A program made the position numbers and the translations under genes. Below are positions 1 through 13,400 of a stretch of 64,000 bases of DNA, in pieces. Numbering within the stretch: the first letter of the stretch is position 1; each line of letters begins with the position of its first letter. Under the pieces are notes generated by a model. That model saw only the letters and a program-made list of their open reading frames with translations. It ran no database searches and was not told the origin of the DNA. Source of the DNA: Seriola aureovittata (lineage: Eukaryota > Chordata > Actinopteri > Carangiformes > Carangidae); contig NC_079375.1 of NCBI RefSeq assembly GCF_021018895.1, positions 12,990,732 to 13,054,731 of the forward strand, read 5' to 3'.

Positions 1-2029
1 GCGCACATGCTCCAAACCACCCACAAACACATGGAAACAAAAAAAAACTGGGACAAAAGAACTGAAATGTTTAATTGTGACATTTGTTTTGGGAAGATTT
101 TTGCTATGTAAACTCACTGACAGTTTAAAAAAAAAAAAAAAAAAGCTTTTTTTGTTGTCTTTTATTAGAAATGGTTTTCTTCAGACTCTCTGCACTACAC
201 TACACAGAATAGGCTTTACTTTGATGGCCTGGGGAAAAAAACACTTGACACTTTTATAGAGGTGTAGATCAAATTTCAGAAAGAAGCTCCTCAGCTGTTT
301 CAACTTCTTACTATCAATGTGCCCTGAAGCAAGGCACCTTTCTGAGGGAGTAGAGTCCCCAGACATGAGGTGCGTCACTTCCTTTTCTGCAACAAAAGTA
401 GAAAATACTTTTACAGTTAATTCACCAGTGTCTTCTGTTCAGAATAAGAATTTCTATTAAAAAAATGAAAATCCAACTTAATGCTAATATTAAATGTTAG
501 TCAGCTGATGTGCTGTTGAGAATTAGCTTGTTGTATAAGGTGATCTTGTGGTTGTAAATGAAGTAACTGTACTTTTTTCCTATATTTTGTGTATGTATTT
601 TGAAGACAGTATGAGTTTAGGGGCATGTGATACTGATAATAACAAGACATGGTTTATATTTTCAGCTTTATTCCAGAGGATATATTATATTAGAATCTGT
701 TTCACATGGTTTGAGAGGACTAATATAAAATACTAGCTTCTCCAACAGGCTATTATCACCTGCATTTTATGTAATGGCAACAAGAATGTATCTTTTTTGG
801 GTCATTTAGCAGAATATTTCTTCCACAGCTAACACATTCTTGGAAAAATAAGCTAGTTCTGTACCTAAAAAAAAAAAAAAAATCATTATTTTAACGCAAA
901 AGTCTTGAGCAGAAAAACATAAAAAAAAAAGCTACTTGAAGTGCGGAGCCTCATGTCCCCAGACATGAGCTCCACAGTTGAACCCTCTTGATCTTTCTTC
1001 CAACTGCTCCCTAGTTTTTCCTGGTTGTGAACGACTGTATGAATGTAAATCAAAACTCCTAGTAAGAAGCATGCACACTCACTCAGACTTTCTAGTCTTC
1101 CTGGACAGAAAACATTTAAAAATGTAAGAATTGTAATAATGCAAAATAAATAATAAATACAGGAGCAAATATCTGCTTCTGTTTTTCTTCTTTTTTTTTT
1201 CATTTGGGCAATGTAAGAAAGAGAAGCCATATTCAGAGGTCGACAGGAGAAAAACTGATATGATATTTTATAGAGTAACTCTGAGCTGCAGCTCTGTGTT
1301 CTCAGTTCTGTGAGAGATCAAACTAAAAAAGCTCGAGGCAGAGCAAGAAATCTTCAAGTTTTCACCTCACACCTCCATACCTCTTTAACATTTCGTCTAA
1401 GGAGAGCACAATATAACACTTTCTCCTGCCCTGGTCACATTGTACTTTTTTCTCCCAGGAAAAAAAAAACTTCTTGAGGTGTTGTATTTTAAATGATAAG
1501 CTGCATTTCAGCAACCTACATCTTCACCTTTGCCAGAGCAAAAAGGCCAAGAAGGGTCTTTTCAGTAAATGCATAAAAGGAAAATCCCCCACTGTGGGCC
1601 TTTTCTTATCACTTTGCTTTTTTCTAAATCGAGAAAGGTCTTGACTCAAGACTGCTTTAAGAGTGCTGAGAAAGTTCTCTGTATTGTGACGTTAACTGAA
1701 TGAAACGTTGTGGGAGAACACAGCAATGGCAATAGTTTTTCTCTTTGGGTGTATACCCATAAAAATTAAGATAAATATACAGCATGTGGCCTTGAGAGTG
1801 AGTCGTTTTCTCTGAGGTCTAAGAAGCAATGAACCTCTTCTAACAATGCTGAATCAAAATATGGCTTTTTGCCTAATATAGCAAAAAAGGGAATATTATA
1901 CATGATGTGCAAAATTGTGTGATGGTGAAGCTTTTGCTGCTTTAGGGGTGGCAATGTCAGTTCATCCACTAATTCAGTACGGACTAAAATGTCTACTACT
2001 ATTGGATGAATCGTCATTACATTTTGTAC
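1..2029. other. Intergenic DNA, no supported gene
   Basis: AT-rich sequence with A/T homopolymer runs (for example near 127-145 and 868-882). Open frames here are short and show no recognisable domain or splice context. A small perfect inverted repeat lies at 950-969: 8-bp arms around a 4-base loop, with half of it echoed at about 357-367. I see no promoter, RNA gene or coding exon that I can support. Confidence 0.5.
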
Positions 2030-3180
2030 AGAGGTTCATGGTCCCCACAGGATGTATTACTTTGATGATCCCCTGACTTTTCGTCTAGCACCAGCATGAG
2101 GTCAAAGTTTTTACCAAAAAAAAATTGTAGTTCAGCATCTACTTAATGGATTGGTGCTAGCATTGCATTACTTATATTACACTGCCTTACAAAGACAGAA
2201 ATCAGTAACTACAGAAAAGCTAATGTTGAGAAATGTTGAGATCAAAAAAACAAAACAAAAAAAACACAAAATAATTGTGTCTTAGTAACCAATTGAAATG
2301 GATGTAAAAAAATTTGTACATTTAAATATGTGACTTAAAAGTAGTTTAACCACACAAAATTGTGAATTTTACTAGAGTCAGAAGCTAAGGTAGCTACTCT
2401 GCTAAGCTAACATAAGGCTGGTTACCATATTAGCAGAACTAGTTTTTATCTCCATGAGTGGATTCAGCTGCTTTTTAGGAATGACAAAATACATTACCAA
2501 GATGTTAGTTCATCAAAATCGATGTATTTTAACTGCAGGAAACAGCTAGTAGTGAAAAACGTAAGTAAATTTAGCTGCAGTCAAGGTTAGCTGTTGCTAG
2601 CTCTCATATTTGCTGTCTTTAGCTGTTTAGTCTGCAACTGTGTTTTGTTGTAGCTACATTTAACAGGATTTTTTCTTTGAAATTACACATTTCTATGTAA
2701 TAATTTTTTTTTAATTATTTAATGTAAATCTGAAATAAATGTCTTTAATAATTTGCTTTGTACAGCTTCACAGTCTCCACATGATGAAACTAATGATGAT
2801 AATCCACTGATTCTTCTTCTGGCACCACCATGAGGTTGGCATTTGTGGTTTCTAGTGAAATATCACAACTATTATTGGATGGACTGAAATTTTGAGCCCC
2901 TATCTGAACAAATGTATTATTTTTGTGATTCCTTTACTTTCCACCTTGTGCTATCATCAGGTTAAAATTCTAATTTGTTCAATATTTTGGTTTATGACAA
3001 ATTCAATCAAACTATCAGTAGTCTTAGATGTGTTTTGTGTTTAGTGCTAATTAGCAAATGTTTGCTAACACGCCAAACTCAGATGATGACAGGGTAAAAA
3101 TTATACCTGCTAAACATCATCATGCATTGCCTTTGGGAGCATGTTAACATACTGACATTAGCATTTAGTGCTAATAATAA
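2030..3180 (+). repeat. Dispersed repeat copies, TTAGC/GCTAA-rich fish family
   Basis: Two related blocks, about 2,030-2,130 and 2,765-3,180, carry the phrases I associate with a very common percomorph interspersed repeat: 'gatcccctgacttttc', 'tagcaccagcatgaggt', 'ccaccatgaggttggcat', 'ttagtgctaattagcaaatg', then GCTAAC-rich sequence and 'tacctgctaaacatca'. Both read in the same direction with GCTAGC/GCTAA-rich DNA between them, so this may be one broken composite copy. No coding capacity is seen. The family name is unknown to me and recognition is from memory of recurrent fish sequence, not a database match. Confidence 0.55.
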
Positions 3181-4530
3181 TATAGAATAAACTACAATAA
3201 AAAAATAATTAAAATAAACACTTAATGTGTTAATGGTGCATTTTAAGGAGGTATATTTGATGACTTTGGAGGTTGCTATGATCTTTTTCCTATTAAAAGT
3301 ATATCTGTATTTTGTCCTCACATCCAAACAGCTAAAAAAAAAAGGAAAGAAAAAGAATGAATAGTGCTAAAGGATTGTTCTTGACCCTCCCTTGATTTTC
3401 AAACGGCATTTCTTGTTTTCCCTGGTGACTTTTTTGGGGGGTAACTGTCATTTAATGCACCGTTAAAAGGCTGCAGCTGGAAAAGTGAGCAGGAACATTT
3501 TTAACAACCTCACAAAGCCCCTAAAGCCTAAACCCAGAGCTGTCTCTGACCACCTCACGCACAAGAGGAAGCCGTCCCTCAAACCACAGACTCCAAATGC
3601 TACATGTCAATCTTCCACATCGGGCAGATGCAATGGTCATTTCACTTTCATTGTTCTGACCCTGCCTATCGGGCATTGATTTTGAAATCATCTCCTGACC
3701 ACGGTTGAATTGTGCTAAGCATAATTCAAATTTGGACATGGGTGTGTGAGATATGCTGGAGACCTTGAGGGCTTTCAGGAAAAATGGGGAGGACAGGTCT
3801 TGTGTTTTCATTTATTTCCAGAGGGGGGAAAGAGGGATCTGTCCTACATGTACTTGGCATATATTTCCTGGAGGAACTGCAAATCTTGTAGGAGAAGTCA
3901 TAGTCAAAAAAGATTAATTTCATCATAAAGTGGATATACAGCCAGGCTGCGTCCTGAAGTTGTACTGTTCAATAATGTATGTGTCTGAAAAAAAATGTTC
4001 CCGAAGAAAAAAAGAATGATTTCTATTACCTGTCCTTGGGTATGATAGCACATGTAATCAGTCTCTAGGACACCGGTCCATAGAATTAAAGACACAGAGG
4101 AAATATTGTGAATGAAACATGCACACATTCACACAACTTAGTAAGAAAAATTGTTTTAAGTGTGTGAGTTATCAAAGCAGACAACTGGGTAAATGGCACA
4201 ACAAGGGGTGCCAGTGCTCATATTAGATCCAGGGCCCTGGGGTATCATTGTGTGTTATGAGTTCAACATTAATTGCTGCCTTTGGGAACGTTTGCTCTTG
4301 ACGTAATTACTTGTCAGAGGGATCCCTGACTCTCGATGAAGCATGAGCTGCAGAGGAACATGTTTTGTGACAAATAATTCAGTTTTTTAACAAGACAGAG
4401 CTGATTCCCAACACAATAAAGAGCAAATGTGTCCCTCTGTTTCTGGTATTATTGCAGTAATTGCAGCTTCAGCATAGGCTTGGCCAAAAAAAAGAAAATC
4501 ATACTAACATCAATGTGCCATAAATTGCTG
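3181..4530. other. Intergenic DNA, no supported gene
   Basis: Overlapping short frames on both strands at about 3,485-4,130 look like chance openings, with no domain and no splice-supported continuation. The stretch at about 4,200-4,440 is less AT-rich and could be a conserved non-coding element, but that cannot be judged from one sequence. Confidence 0.4.
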
Positions 4531-4532
4531 TA

Positions 4533-4883
4533 TTATAGAGCTGAATCAATCAGTTAATTATTGACAGAAAAATATTTGGCAACAATTTTAGTCAGAGATG
4601 AATCAATTTAATAAATTTTCAAATAAATATGCCAAACATGCTTGAGTCTCATTTTCTCATTTGTGAATATTTGCTGCTTTATTTCTCTCATGTGATTGTA
4701 AGTACATTGAACATCTTTGAGACAAAACAAGATGTGAAGATTTCACTTTCGTATTTCAAAAATGATGGCGAGCATTTTTCAGTTTTGTGACATTTTATTG
4801 GCCAAAAAAATGAATGAATTAAAAATATAAAAAAAAAATAATGATAATTAGCGCATAGATAATTAATATAAATTGCAGCCCTG
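4533..4883 (+). mobile_element. hAT-like non-autonomous repeat copy
   Basis: This block starts near a TAGAGCTG end and finishes with TTGCAGCCCTG, the inverse of the usual start of this fish family (CAGGGCTGCAACTAACG). Inside are family phrases such as 'aatgccaaac', 'atatttgctgcttta', 'gacaaaacaagatgtgaaga' and 'gacattttattggcca', and GATTAATCGATTA-like sequence degraded to AATCAATCAGTTAATTA. The 8 bases flanking each end, CTGTATTA and CTATATTT, agree at 6 of 8 positions, which fits a decayed 8-bp hAT target duplication. No transposase is encoded. Class assignment is inference. Confidence 0.6.
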
Positions 4884-7800
4884 CTATATTTTCACATCAC
4901 ATGCTATGTGTTTAATGTGTGACTTTTCTAAAATGGACCTAAAAAGGGTTTGATCTTAGATTTCACTGTCCCTTTCCACATGTATTGCTCTGCCTGACCA
5001 TTTGACATGCATGCACACCCACATCAACACTCTGAAACAGGCAGTCATACGCACACACCATACACACACCCAGGCACACATGCCCTGTTGGACTTTGAAG
5101 CCTTGCGACCGTCATGTCCATCTTTTCAAACACTGTCCAGACAGGAGAAAAACCTTGGCCATCAGCTCTCCTCTCTGAACCTGTCCATCACTGTCACTCT
5201 GGATCAGTGGTGCAGAACTCATCCTTCCTCTCCCGCTGGTCCCCGCTGGACTGGACTTGCTCAGTCTAGCCCCTCATATCGCTGTCAGGAGTCCCAACTG
5301 ACAGCCTGCTGGTGCAGCTGATTCCAGTTTGTTGGCGCTGCTATGGGCCAAAGCCACCAATCTGTGCTTTGACAGTGGGTGGCCGTCTGGTAAGGAAAGG
5401 CTTTGATAGGTACAATGATGGAGTTATTCATATGGGCATCTTAACACCCCAAAAGCACTATCATATGCATGAAATCGCAACGTGTTGGAATGGCAATCCC
5501 TGACTTTGACGTGAGAATGCTCAAGTCCTGCAGTTCACAGGCAGAGGTGGCGATGTGGGTAAAACACGCACACATGCTGCATCGTCTCAAATGCTCAACC
5601 AGACCGGATGTCACACCAGTCCTGCGTCTGTGAATGAGCACAGGCCTTTTCTTTCTCTCTCGCTCTCTGCACCACATGTGTGAATTCTATCGTAATGGCT
5701 GGGGTTTCCAGAGAACTCTGGATCTTTCAAACAAACCACAACAGGCGGTAAAACCCAGCTTCTCAACCTCCCACAGAGACAGGGACAGTCAGTGGAGAAG
5801 TGAGAGTGGGGATTGGAATTTAATTACAGCCTTAAAACCCTCAGAGTCCAATATGAGAGAGAGGGATGAGACATAAATCTACAGGGGTGCCTTTGTTTGT
5901 ACGGTGGCTACAACAAGAAAATCATTCAAAACCCACTGCGGAGACACTGAAGTCTGTGGAACAGCAGTTCAAAGTTTGATGGATGAACAACTAGGCTTTC
6001 AAAGACTGACATTCACTCATTCACTCCAGCTTTCTTTAATTAAAGTGTCCATTCTTGTTCTGTAATGGAAAACTGTGCTTCAGTAACTGCCTGAAAATAA
6101 CTAAGACAAATATAGATTTGATTACATATCCTGGAAAGCATGTCAGTCGATATATTTGACTATATCTTTTTTAAAAATATGGTAAAATTTCAACAACTGA
6201 CAAAGAAAGAAAAAGATAATTATTTCAACTGTTTTCCATCCAGAGAATCACCAGGGACTTCACTGATTAACTATTGAAAAGGTTTACTAAACTATCTGTG
6301 TCTTGCAATACATCACGTTAGGAGCTGAGATTCATGGCTAAAATCAATCTGTCTTTTTCCACATTGCTGACCATAAACGCAATGCCCCTGTGTCTAAGTA
6401 AAGGAACATGGATGTACTATTACAAGGGAACCTATGGCCTTATGATTGGATTCAAAGCTGCTTTGGCCGACACATCAAGGGAATTTTCTGGGCTGCAGAT
6501 TGGCCAGACTGGCGGCAGAGCATAGAATCTGCAGAGTGAGTTAAAAGTCACAGGCCTGCTCCCAATCCATTGTATTTCAGCCAGGGTGGGGCACTGAGGA
6601 TGAAAACCAGATTGGGTGCTCCACATACTGCTCCACATACAGCATGAAGAATAAGGTTTGAAGGGACGCTTTCTGTCTCCCTCTCCTTCCTCTGCTTCAC
6701 GTTTGTAACAGAGACACAGCGAGGAAGTGTTGTTTTAGGATTTCACTGGACTCTGCTCTGATAGGTGTGACAGGGAACACTGAAGGGTTAGATTCACAGT
6801 CGTGTGCACTGCAGTGTAACTCAGAGAAAGAGAAAGAGCAAAAAAAAAAAAAAATCAGCCTTGTGGCTCTGCGAGAGGCTGTCAGGGGGTGGGGCACCCT
6901 CTAGTGCAGAAATCCAGATGTAGGTCACTGCCAAAAAATTCCAAAATCCTGATGTTCTGGCCAACAACGAGGCTACAAAACCTTCTCCATGTAAATAACG
7001 TCAGCAAACCACCCCCTACAATCCCTTCCATAAAGAATCTGGAGACATTTAAGCTGAGACAGCCATGAGAATACAAACCGCATGTCTTCTTCTGTTAGGG
7101 TTCCTTAAATCACCTCAGCTCTGCTAAAACAAAATATCAGCATGCAATTTGACGGGGACACATCAGGCATTGGATGTGGGGGTATGATGTTTTTAGAGCT
7201 TATACAGGCAAGACTTTGGGATGTCAGCCATGATTGTTTTTGGCATCAATATCATGCTAATAAACCTTTTCAAACTGACTAGGTTTGCTCAACAAATTGC
7301 TAAAAAATATTGCTGTCATTTTGTTTGTCTGAACAGAAGTCTCTTAGTCATCTATTTGAGGAACTGAATAGATTCATGTGCTGAACTTTCCACTGATATA
7401 ACTGGCTTTGTTCCAGGTCTTGACAGAAAGGTCTCAATCCTCTGCGTTTGAACTAAGAGGATGAGCCTGGTATGAGAGAATGCCATGCATATAGTGGGAA
7501 AGCTACATGGAGAATCTCTGGCTAAGAAAGCATATGTGAATTCTTTGTGCACTACCAAAAAAAAAAAAAAAAAAAAGAAAGAAAAAAGGAGGAGGATTGT
7601 TCACACAAAAAATGGTTGGGAAATTGCCTGTAAAAATTAACACTAGTAAAATTGAGTGTCTCTAGTGGGTGCATGCCGATTCCACCTGTTTTCTATTCAT
7701 TTGTGTAATCGCAGCCATGCAAGTGTCATCATCCCCTCATTCCCGTTCGAGGTTCATTCCACCAACTTTACATCCATTTCTCTGACACATGCAATCTCTT

Positions 7801-8240
7801 TCAGCAAATGTGATGACTTTTTTTCTTTCTTTCCCCAGGAGCTGTGAGGTGTTACCCACCAGATGTTTCAGTCCATGTCCAGTCAGAGACGTTTTGATTT
7901 TGGAGACACGGCTTTTAAGAATCTTGTCGAAATGCAGCTATGTGTGTGATGGTGATGAGAAAATATGGAAATGGTCAAAACCAGAAGAGTGATCCACATA
8001 AATGTTTATGTCACACTGTGGACTTAATAGTTGCTTTCAGCTGCCACCTCCTAGCTTGACATTTTCTCTCCATAAAAATCACAGCGGAGTGACATCTGGA
8101 CTTCATGCCGCAAACCACTGTGATTCTTCGAATGTCAGGATTGTTTTCACTACCTATCTGCACTAAAACAGTTCTCCAGCAAAGCACTGCAATAATCCAT
8201 TCATTCCACTTTCCATCACAGAAATAAAGTATCTCAATTA
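4884..8240. other. Intergenic DNA, no supported gene
   Basis: Mixed-composition sequence. The frame at 5,007-5,321 begins with CA-rich His/Thr codons and has no domain, splice signals or conserved motif. Poly-A runs lie near 6,840-6,854 and 7,557-7,576. Nothing here can be promoted to a gene. Confidence 0.4.
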
Positions 8241-8244
8241 AGAA

Positions 8245-8460
8245 TCCAACTAATAATTATATTTTTTGATTATTCACTTAGTTGTTTGGTCTATAAACTC
8301 TAAGATTATAGTGATATCACAATTTCACATATTTTAGTGAAAACCACAAAGAATTTAATGTCATAGAAGACTAAGAAAACCTGCAAATATTGACATTTGA
8401 AGAACTAGAACCAGAGAATTGTTGTTATTTTTGCTTCAAAATTCCTTAAACCTGAAAAGT
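8245..8460 (-). mobile_element. hAT-like non-autonomous repeat fragment
   Basis: This is the same family as the 4,533-4,883 copy but in the opposite orientation. Recognisable phrases are 'ctaataattat', 'ttagttgtttggtctataaa', 'atttaatgtcatagaagact', 'gacatttgaagaact' and 'accagagaattgttg'. It is heavily diverged, ends are not clear and no coding capacity is seen. Orientation is relative to the first copy. Confidence 0.55.
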
Positions 8461-8667
8461 GATTTTCAGAAATTCTTTCAGATGAAGTTTCTGTCGACTC
8501 AAGATACATTCCAAACTGCAGATATAATTTGTGATGTTGTGATATCTTCATGATATGTATGCTGCTTTTAAATATTTTTAATGTAATTCTTCAATTCTGT
8601 GAGCAATGAAAATAACTTTACAATTCCACACATCTCTATTACATCTGGGGTGAAGACTGAAATCTCA

Positions 8668-8905
8668 GAAAAGTAACTTAGTACATTTTTATGTAGTTGT
8701 ACTGTAATCAAGTGCTGTTTTTATGTCAACATTACAAAAGCAAATATAAGAACTTTTTACTCCACAACATTTATATGACAACTATAATTAGTAGACGTTC
8801 TGCTGATTCAGATTTTACACATAAAATCATGGTCAACTTATCAATTATGATGCATTAATACCGTTTATATGTATAAAGTAGTTTAAGTAGTAGCATAGTT
8901 TAAAC
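8668..8905 (+). repeat. ACTTAAGTA-type dispersed repeat copy
   Basis: The phrases 'aactttttactccacaaca', 'atttatatgacaactataat', 'cagattttacacataaaa', 'catggtcaacttatcaatta' and 'tgatgcatta' are characteristic of another abundant fish repeat, whose copies usually start with 'tactcaagtactgtacttaag'. Further copies lie at 21,760-22,360. The sequence is non-coding and diverged. Family name not known to me. Confidence 0.5.
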
Positions 8906-10418
8906 ATTAAAATACTGCATGTGTAAATGGATCAATAATATTACTCCAAAATGTAATCATATATCCTTTGCTGTCAATAAAATCTTGAATGTGGAGTAAT
9001 TGGCAAATAAAACCCAGAACTATGTGAATGGGAGAGGCTAATCCCCAATGGGGGAATCTATTTTTTTTTTTTTTTTTTGTAATTTGGGTGAACTGATCCT
9101 TTAAATACAGATGATATATAATTGTTATCATTATCAAAAATGAGCAAAAAACATAGGTCGTATAACTGGTCTACGCAAATACCATTTTACAAACTACTTG
9201 AGTTAATTATGGGCAGAGAGACTTCTCTTAGTATGTTTGCATAACATTATGGCTACGCACTGTTTTCCCCTCCTTGATGAAAATACCCTGTGAACTCAGC
9301 TCTAAACAAATTGTAAAGGCTGGCAGTCCTTTGGCTTGCAGACATGTATGAACTGTGGCATGTCAACATGACTGGTTGTATTTATCCCGGCACAGGTTGC
9401 GACTGACCAGCCACGCAAGACGGCTGTACCAGTCACTAAGGTTAATTAACTATCTGGAAACTATTTTGGCCCTGCCAAGTTTGTGTCACTTCAGGTATGT
9501 CTCCATTTAATGTCTTCCGCTCTAAGTATATGTGGCTGGCACAGGCTCAGAGTGCTTTTCCTTTGTAAGGAATTATAATGACAGGACAGAGAATGCAGTA
9601 ATATGGGCACAGACTCAAAAAGGGTTCAGTCACACGTTCCCAAAAGAACTGTGTGTTTTGCCAAAAAATGACATTGCGAACATTAAAATGACAAAGACCT
9701 TCATCTCTTTTGCATTAGTATTTTTATCCAATCTTTACCCTGCTCAACCTCTCTGCTTCCCTAGGTCCTGCTCTTTGCTTTTGTAGGGCAGAACAGTGCA
9801 CAGTGGAGATTGTACTATCCTGTCAGTGGGTTGGTTTTAAAAGAAGTTTGGTATTTGGGTGAAAAGCCGGGATATTTGTTCTCTTTTGTAAAGCAGACAT
9901 AATTGCTGTAGCTTACTCTAGCTACTGTAGACACTGTTAAAGTGCTTCTTGGTGCCTTTTCTCGTTGCCTCACTCTTATTTATTTGGTGCACTGGCATAA
10001 TCAAATGCTTCACGAAACACAGTTGTCATATGGTTGCATTGCAATGCTTGTACCTGCGATGCACGGATCTTATCTCTTCTGTTTGAGACACTGTTATTGC
10101 AGCACAATTCATCAGGGGACATCAAAGCCTCTGTTCTCTATGTAAAACAGCGGATGGCTCTCGGCAGCTTCAAATCTGTAGCACAGTCAATTGCCACTTG
10201 AGGATGGATCCGGGATATCTGCCACACAACAAAACGTATGAGCATGTCAAATGTATCTGCAGATACATTGATGCTCTGCAAAAAAAATGAATTCAACATA
10301 ATTACATTAAATGAAGAGAAGTGCATTAAACATGTCTTTGTGAGTAAAGCCCCTTCTACTGTATGTCACCTGTCATCTTATCTGTGTGTGCCTCTGTAAA
10401 GGGAAAAGGCAATTTGGA

Positions 10419-10463
<45 letters not shown>

Positions 10464-13400
10464 TGTATATCATGCAGTTTTTCAGTATAATGCAGTATTT
10501 CATTTTTCACCTTGGTATGAAATTACTGATTAACTGCATTTATTATTCACACTTTTCAGGTCTAACATTCCATGAAACATTCAAATGCAAATGGCAGTGC
10601 CTTTAACATTACAGTAAAGGAGTATATGATCTTTATAGTCAAGGATTTACTAAATAAACAGCCTAACCTTCTGTATTTATGCAGGGTTTTTGACATTCAA
10701 ACTAACATCCAGGAATAACTGGAGCTACAGAGAGATAGAAATCAAAGAAAAAGCCCTATGTTGTTTTGCTTTCTGTGAAATAATTTAAACATTCAATTGT
10801 GAGCGCGTGTGAGCAGAGTTAGGAGGGCAAATAAATTCGGGTACATGGGCGGAACTGGATTATTGCCAACAAGTTCAAATTGAAGACTATTTTTGCATTG
10901 TTCACAGTGAGTGATTGCTGAGTGTGAGGCATTAGTTATGCTGACTGCAGAGCCATAAATAATATTTTACTGTGGTGAGGATGTGTGTGTCTGTTAGCGT
11001 CACATCTGGGTTTTAATTCTCAGAGAAAAATCCCATATCTGCATGATCCTACTAACGCAAGCCATCTGAAGAGAATACAGATGAGAGATGGTCCCTCCAT
11101 TCTCCCAGAACCTCCTTCAACAACAGTGCATGGCAACACACAGCGACCTTGGCTGGTTAAACATTCCTCTCTGGTCTGTATTTTGAAAACCCAGCCTTCA
11201 CTGTGTTCCTATAGTGTGTATGTACTGAGCACCTACAAAGGTGCTGGACTGTGAAAAGGGATTTGAAATGAAATATTTTAATAGTGGAGTGGTTTGTACT
11301 GCTTCTGTAGAGGCTTGTTTGTGGATTGATGTGCACACATGATTATGATGGTGAGGATATGCATGTGCATGTGTTTGATGATCAATATGATTTCATTGCA
11401 CATGGCCTTTGGGATTTATTATCACTCATTTTAATGAGGTAGCAAGTGATAGGGCGACAAGATCACTAAGAGTAATGTTCCACTGGGAGAGTGCAAAGAC
11501 CGCCACCAGATGGTTTGGTTGGGAATGACTGGAATATTAAAAAGGCTTTACAAACAGAATCGTTTTACTCGGAAGGTTAGGTAGCATAATTTCTGCCATG
11601 TTTACAGAAATAGACTTGAAACAGCCTATTAGGGGGTTTGAGCCCAAAAAAGGAAAGCAAAACGGATGATATAGCACACTCCAGACCTCAGCACATACTC
11701 AGTTAAACACATAGTGATTTATATACAGTATTAATGAACATAACTCTTTCCCGTGATTGCCACAGCGGACTTATATTTTCAAGAAAATAATGTTATTTAA
11801 GGGTCTCTGTTGTGGGCATGCTAAATGTCTGCATCATAACATTTCACATTGCAGTGGTGAAGATATACAGTATCATGTGGGCCAGACTGATCCCTGGTTT
11901 AATTTCATAGCAAATTGTTGGCTCTTTGAAGCCTTCAGTTGCCACATGGTGACACTGGAAATGGTCTATTTAATACCTGTTATATTGTCACTAGACCCAC
12001 TAGTCCTTCAGCTGCCTGAAGCCCCATGTGAGACTGGAGAGGAACAAAGGGAATATGAATTAAGTCTGTAACTGAGCTGGCCCCTGGCATACGTCTGAAT
12101 TCAGCAGTGCTTTATGAGCCTTTCATCTGATTCCGGTCTGATAATTCTTGGTCTTAATTACAACGGTAGCAGGCAGACCTAGGCTACAAAAAGATGTTGA
12201 ACATAGGAAGCAGAGCTATCAGGAGAGTTAAAAAAAAAACCTGAGATGAGCTGAGAATACCACTCCCACATTCTTGATTTATAAAGGGAAAGTTGGAGTC
12301 AAGCTGAATACTGAAAGATCAGAAAGTACTCCTGGAATCGGCAATGTCTTGAGCAGTATGTGTGAGAAGCCTGTGCAGACGTCTCAGCTCTGATTTTAAG
12401 CTGTTTAACAAGCCATTCCCTGCTGAACACAGGTACCTAAGGCCAGAACTGTCTCTCATGTCCAAGACTAAATCTAGAGCTATTTGAAAACTGTAATAAT
12501 GTGAATGGAGTTTAAGTCCAGACACAGTCACATCTTATTAGAGCGGACACAGTGCATGGACTACAGGATCGCAATGGCTAAATATTTAGAGCAGAGGCAG
12601 CAGTCGTTTTATTTGCATGAAACACATAACCACAGTCTGCTGTGCTGATGCCAAAAAGCCATTTAATCAGCACTCAGAAAACTAAGAAGCGGAAAAACAG
12701 AACAATATAAACTTTAGAAACTGAGCTGTCACATTTGTAGAAACTTGACTGATAAGGCTAATAGTTAAAAATATAGAAAGGCATGCTAAAGATTCAAAAT
12801 AAGCAGCAGCTGCCAGAGTAACTTGTGCACTACTGAGAATAGACACAGAGTAAAGGTTAAGTCAAAAACCTTTCCAAGATCAACTTGATATGACTACTGT
12901 CATCTATACTGTCATTTTCAATTTGACCCATCTCTTGAATGCTCTACAAAAACCAGCCAACAAACCACTTAACCTATAGCTGGTCTAATTGAGTTGTACA
13001 TTTAGATACCATGGAATTTTTCTGGTAGCACCATGAAGAGCTGTCAGCCAGCTTTTATCCACATTGGTAAGAAATGTTCAAGGACACTTGGGACAGCAAA
13101 ATATTGCTATGAGTCACCGAGACTGAAAGCTTTTGCACAGCAAGCAAGAGTGCAGCCAAAAAGAAAAAAAAAGGACGAAAAAAAAAAAAAAACTTCAAAC
13201 AGATTGATGAAACATCATCAAAATGAAAGTTCCCCCTCAGCATGCTCATCCCTGCTCTCACAGACATTATAGGCACTCCAAAAGCTGCTGTCTGTGGAGC
13301 TGACAAGCAGTGCCAGGTCAGGTGGGGTGTTTGATCTCAGTCGTAATCAGTGCGATGCTCTTAATTGATACAGGTATGTCCCCGACTGCTGCAGGTCCAG

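Noticed and set aside
5007..5321. 104-codon frame in the upstream desert
   Set aside because: It starts with CA-repeat His/Thr codons, has no domain, no flanking splice logic and no continuation.
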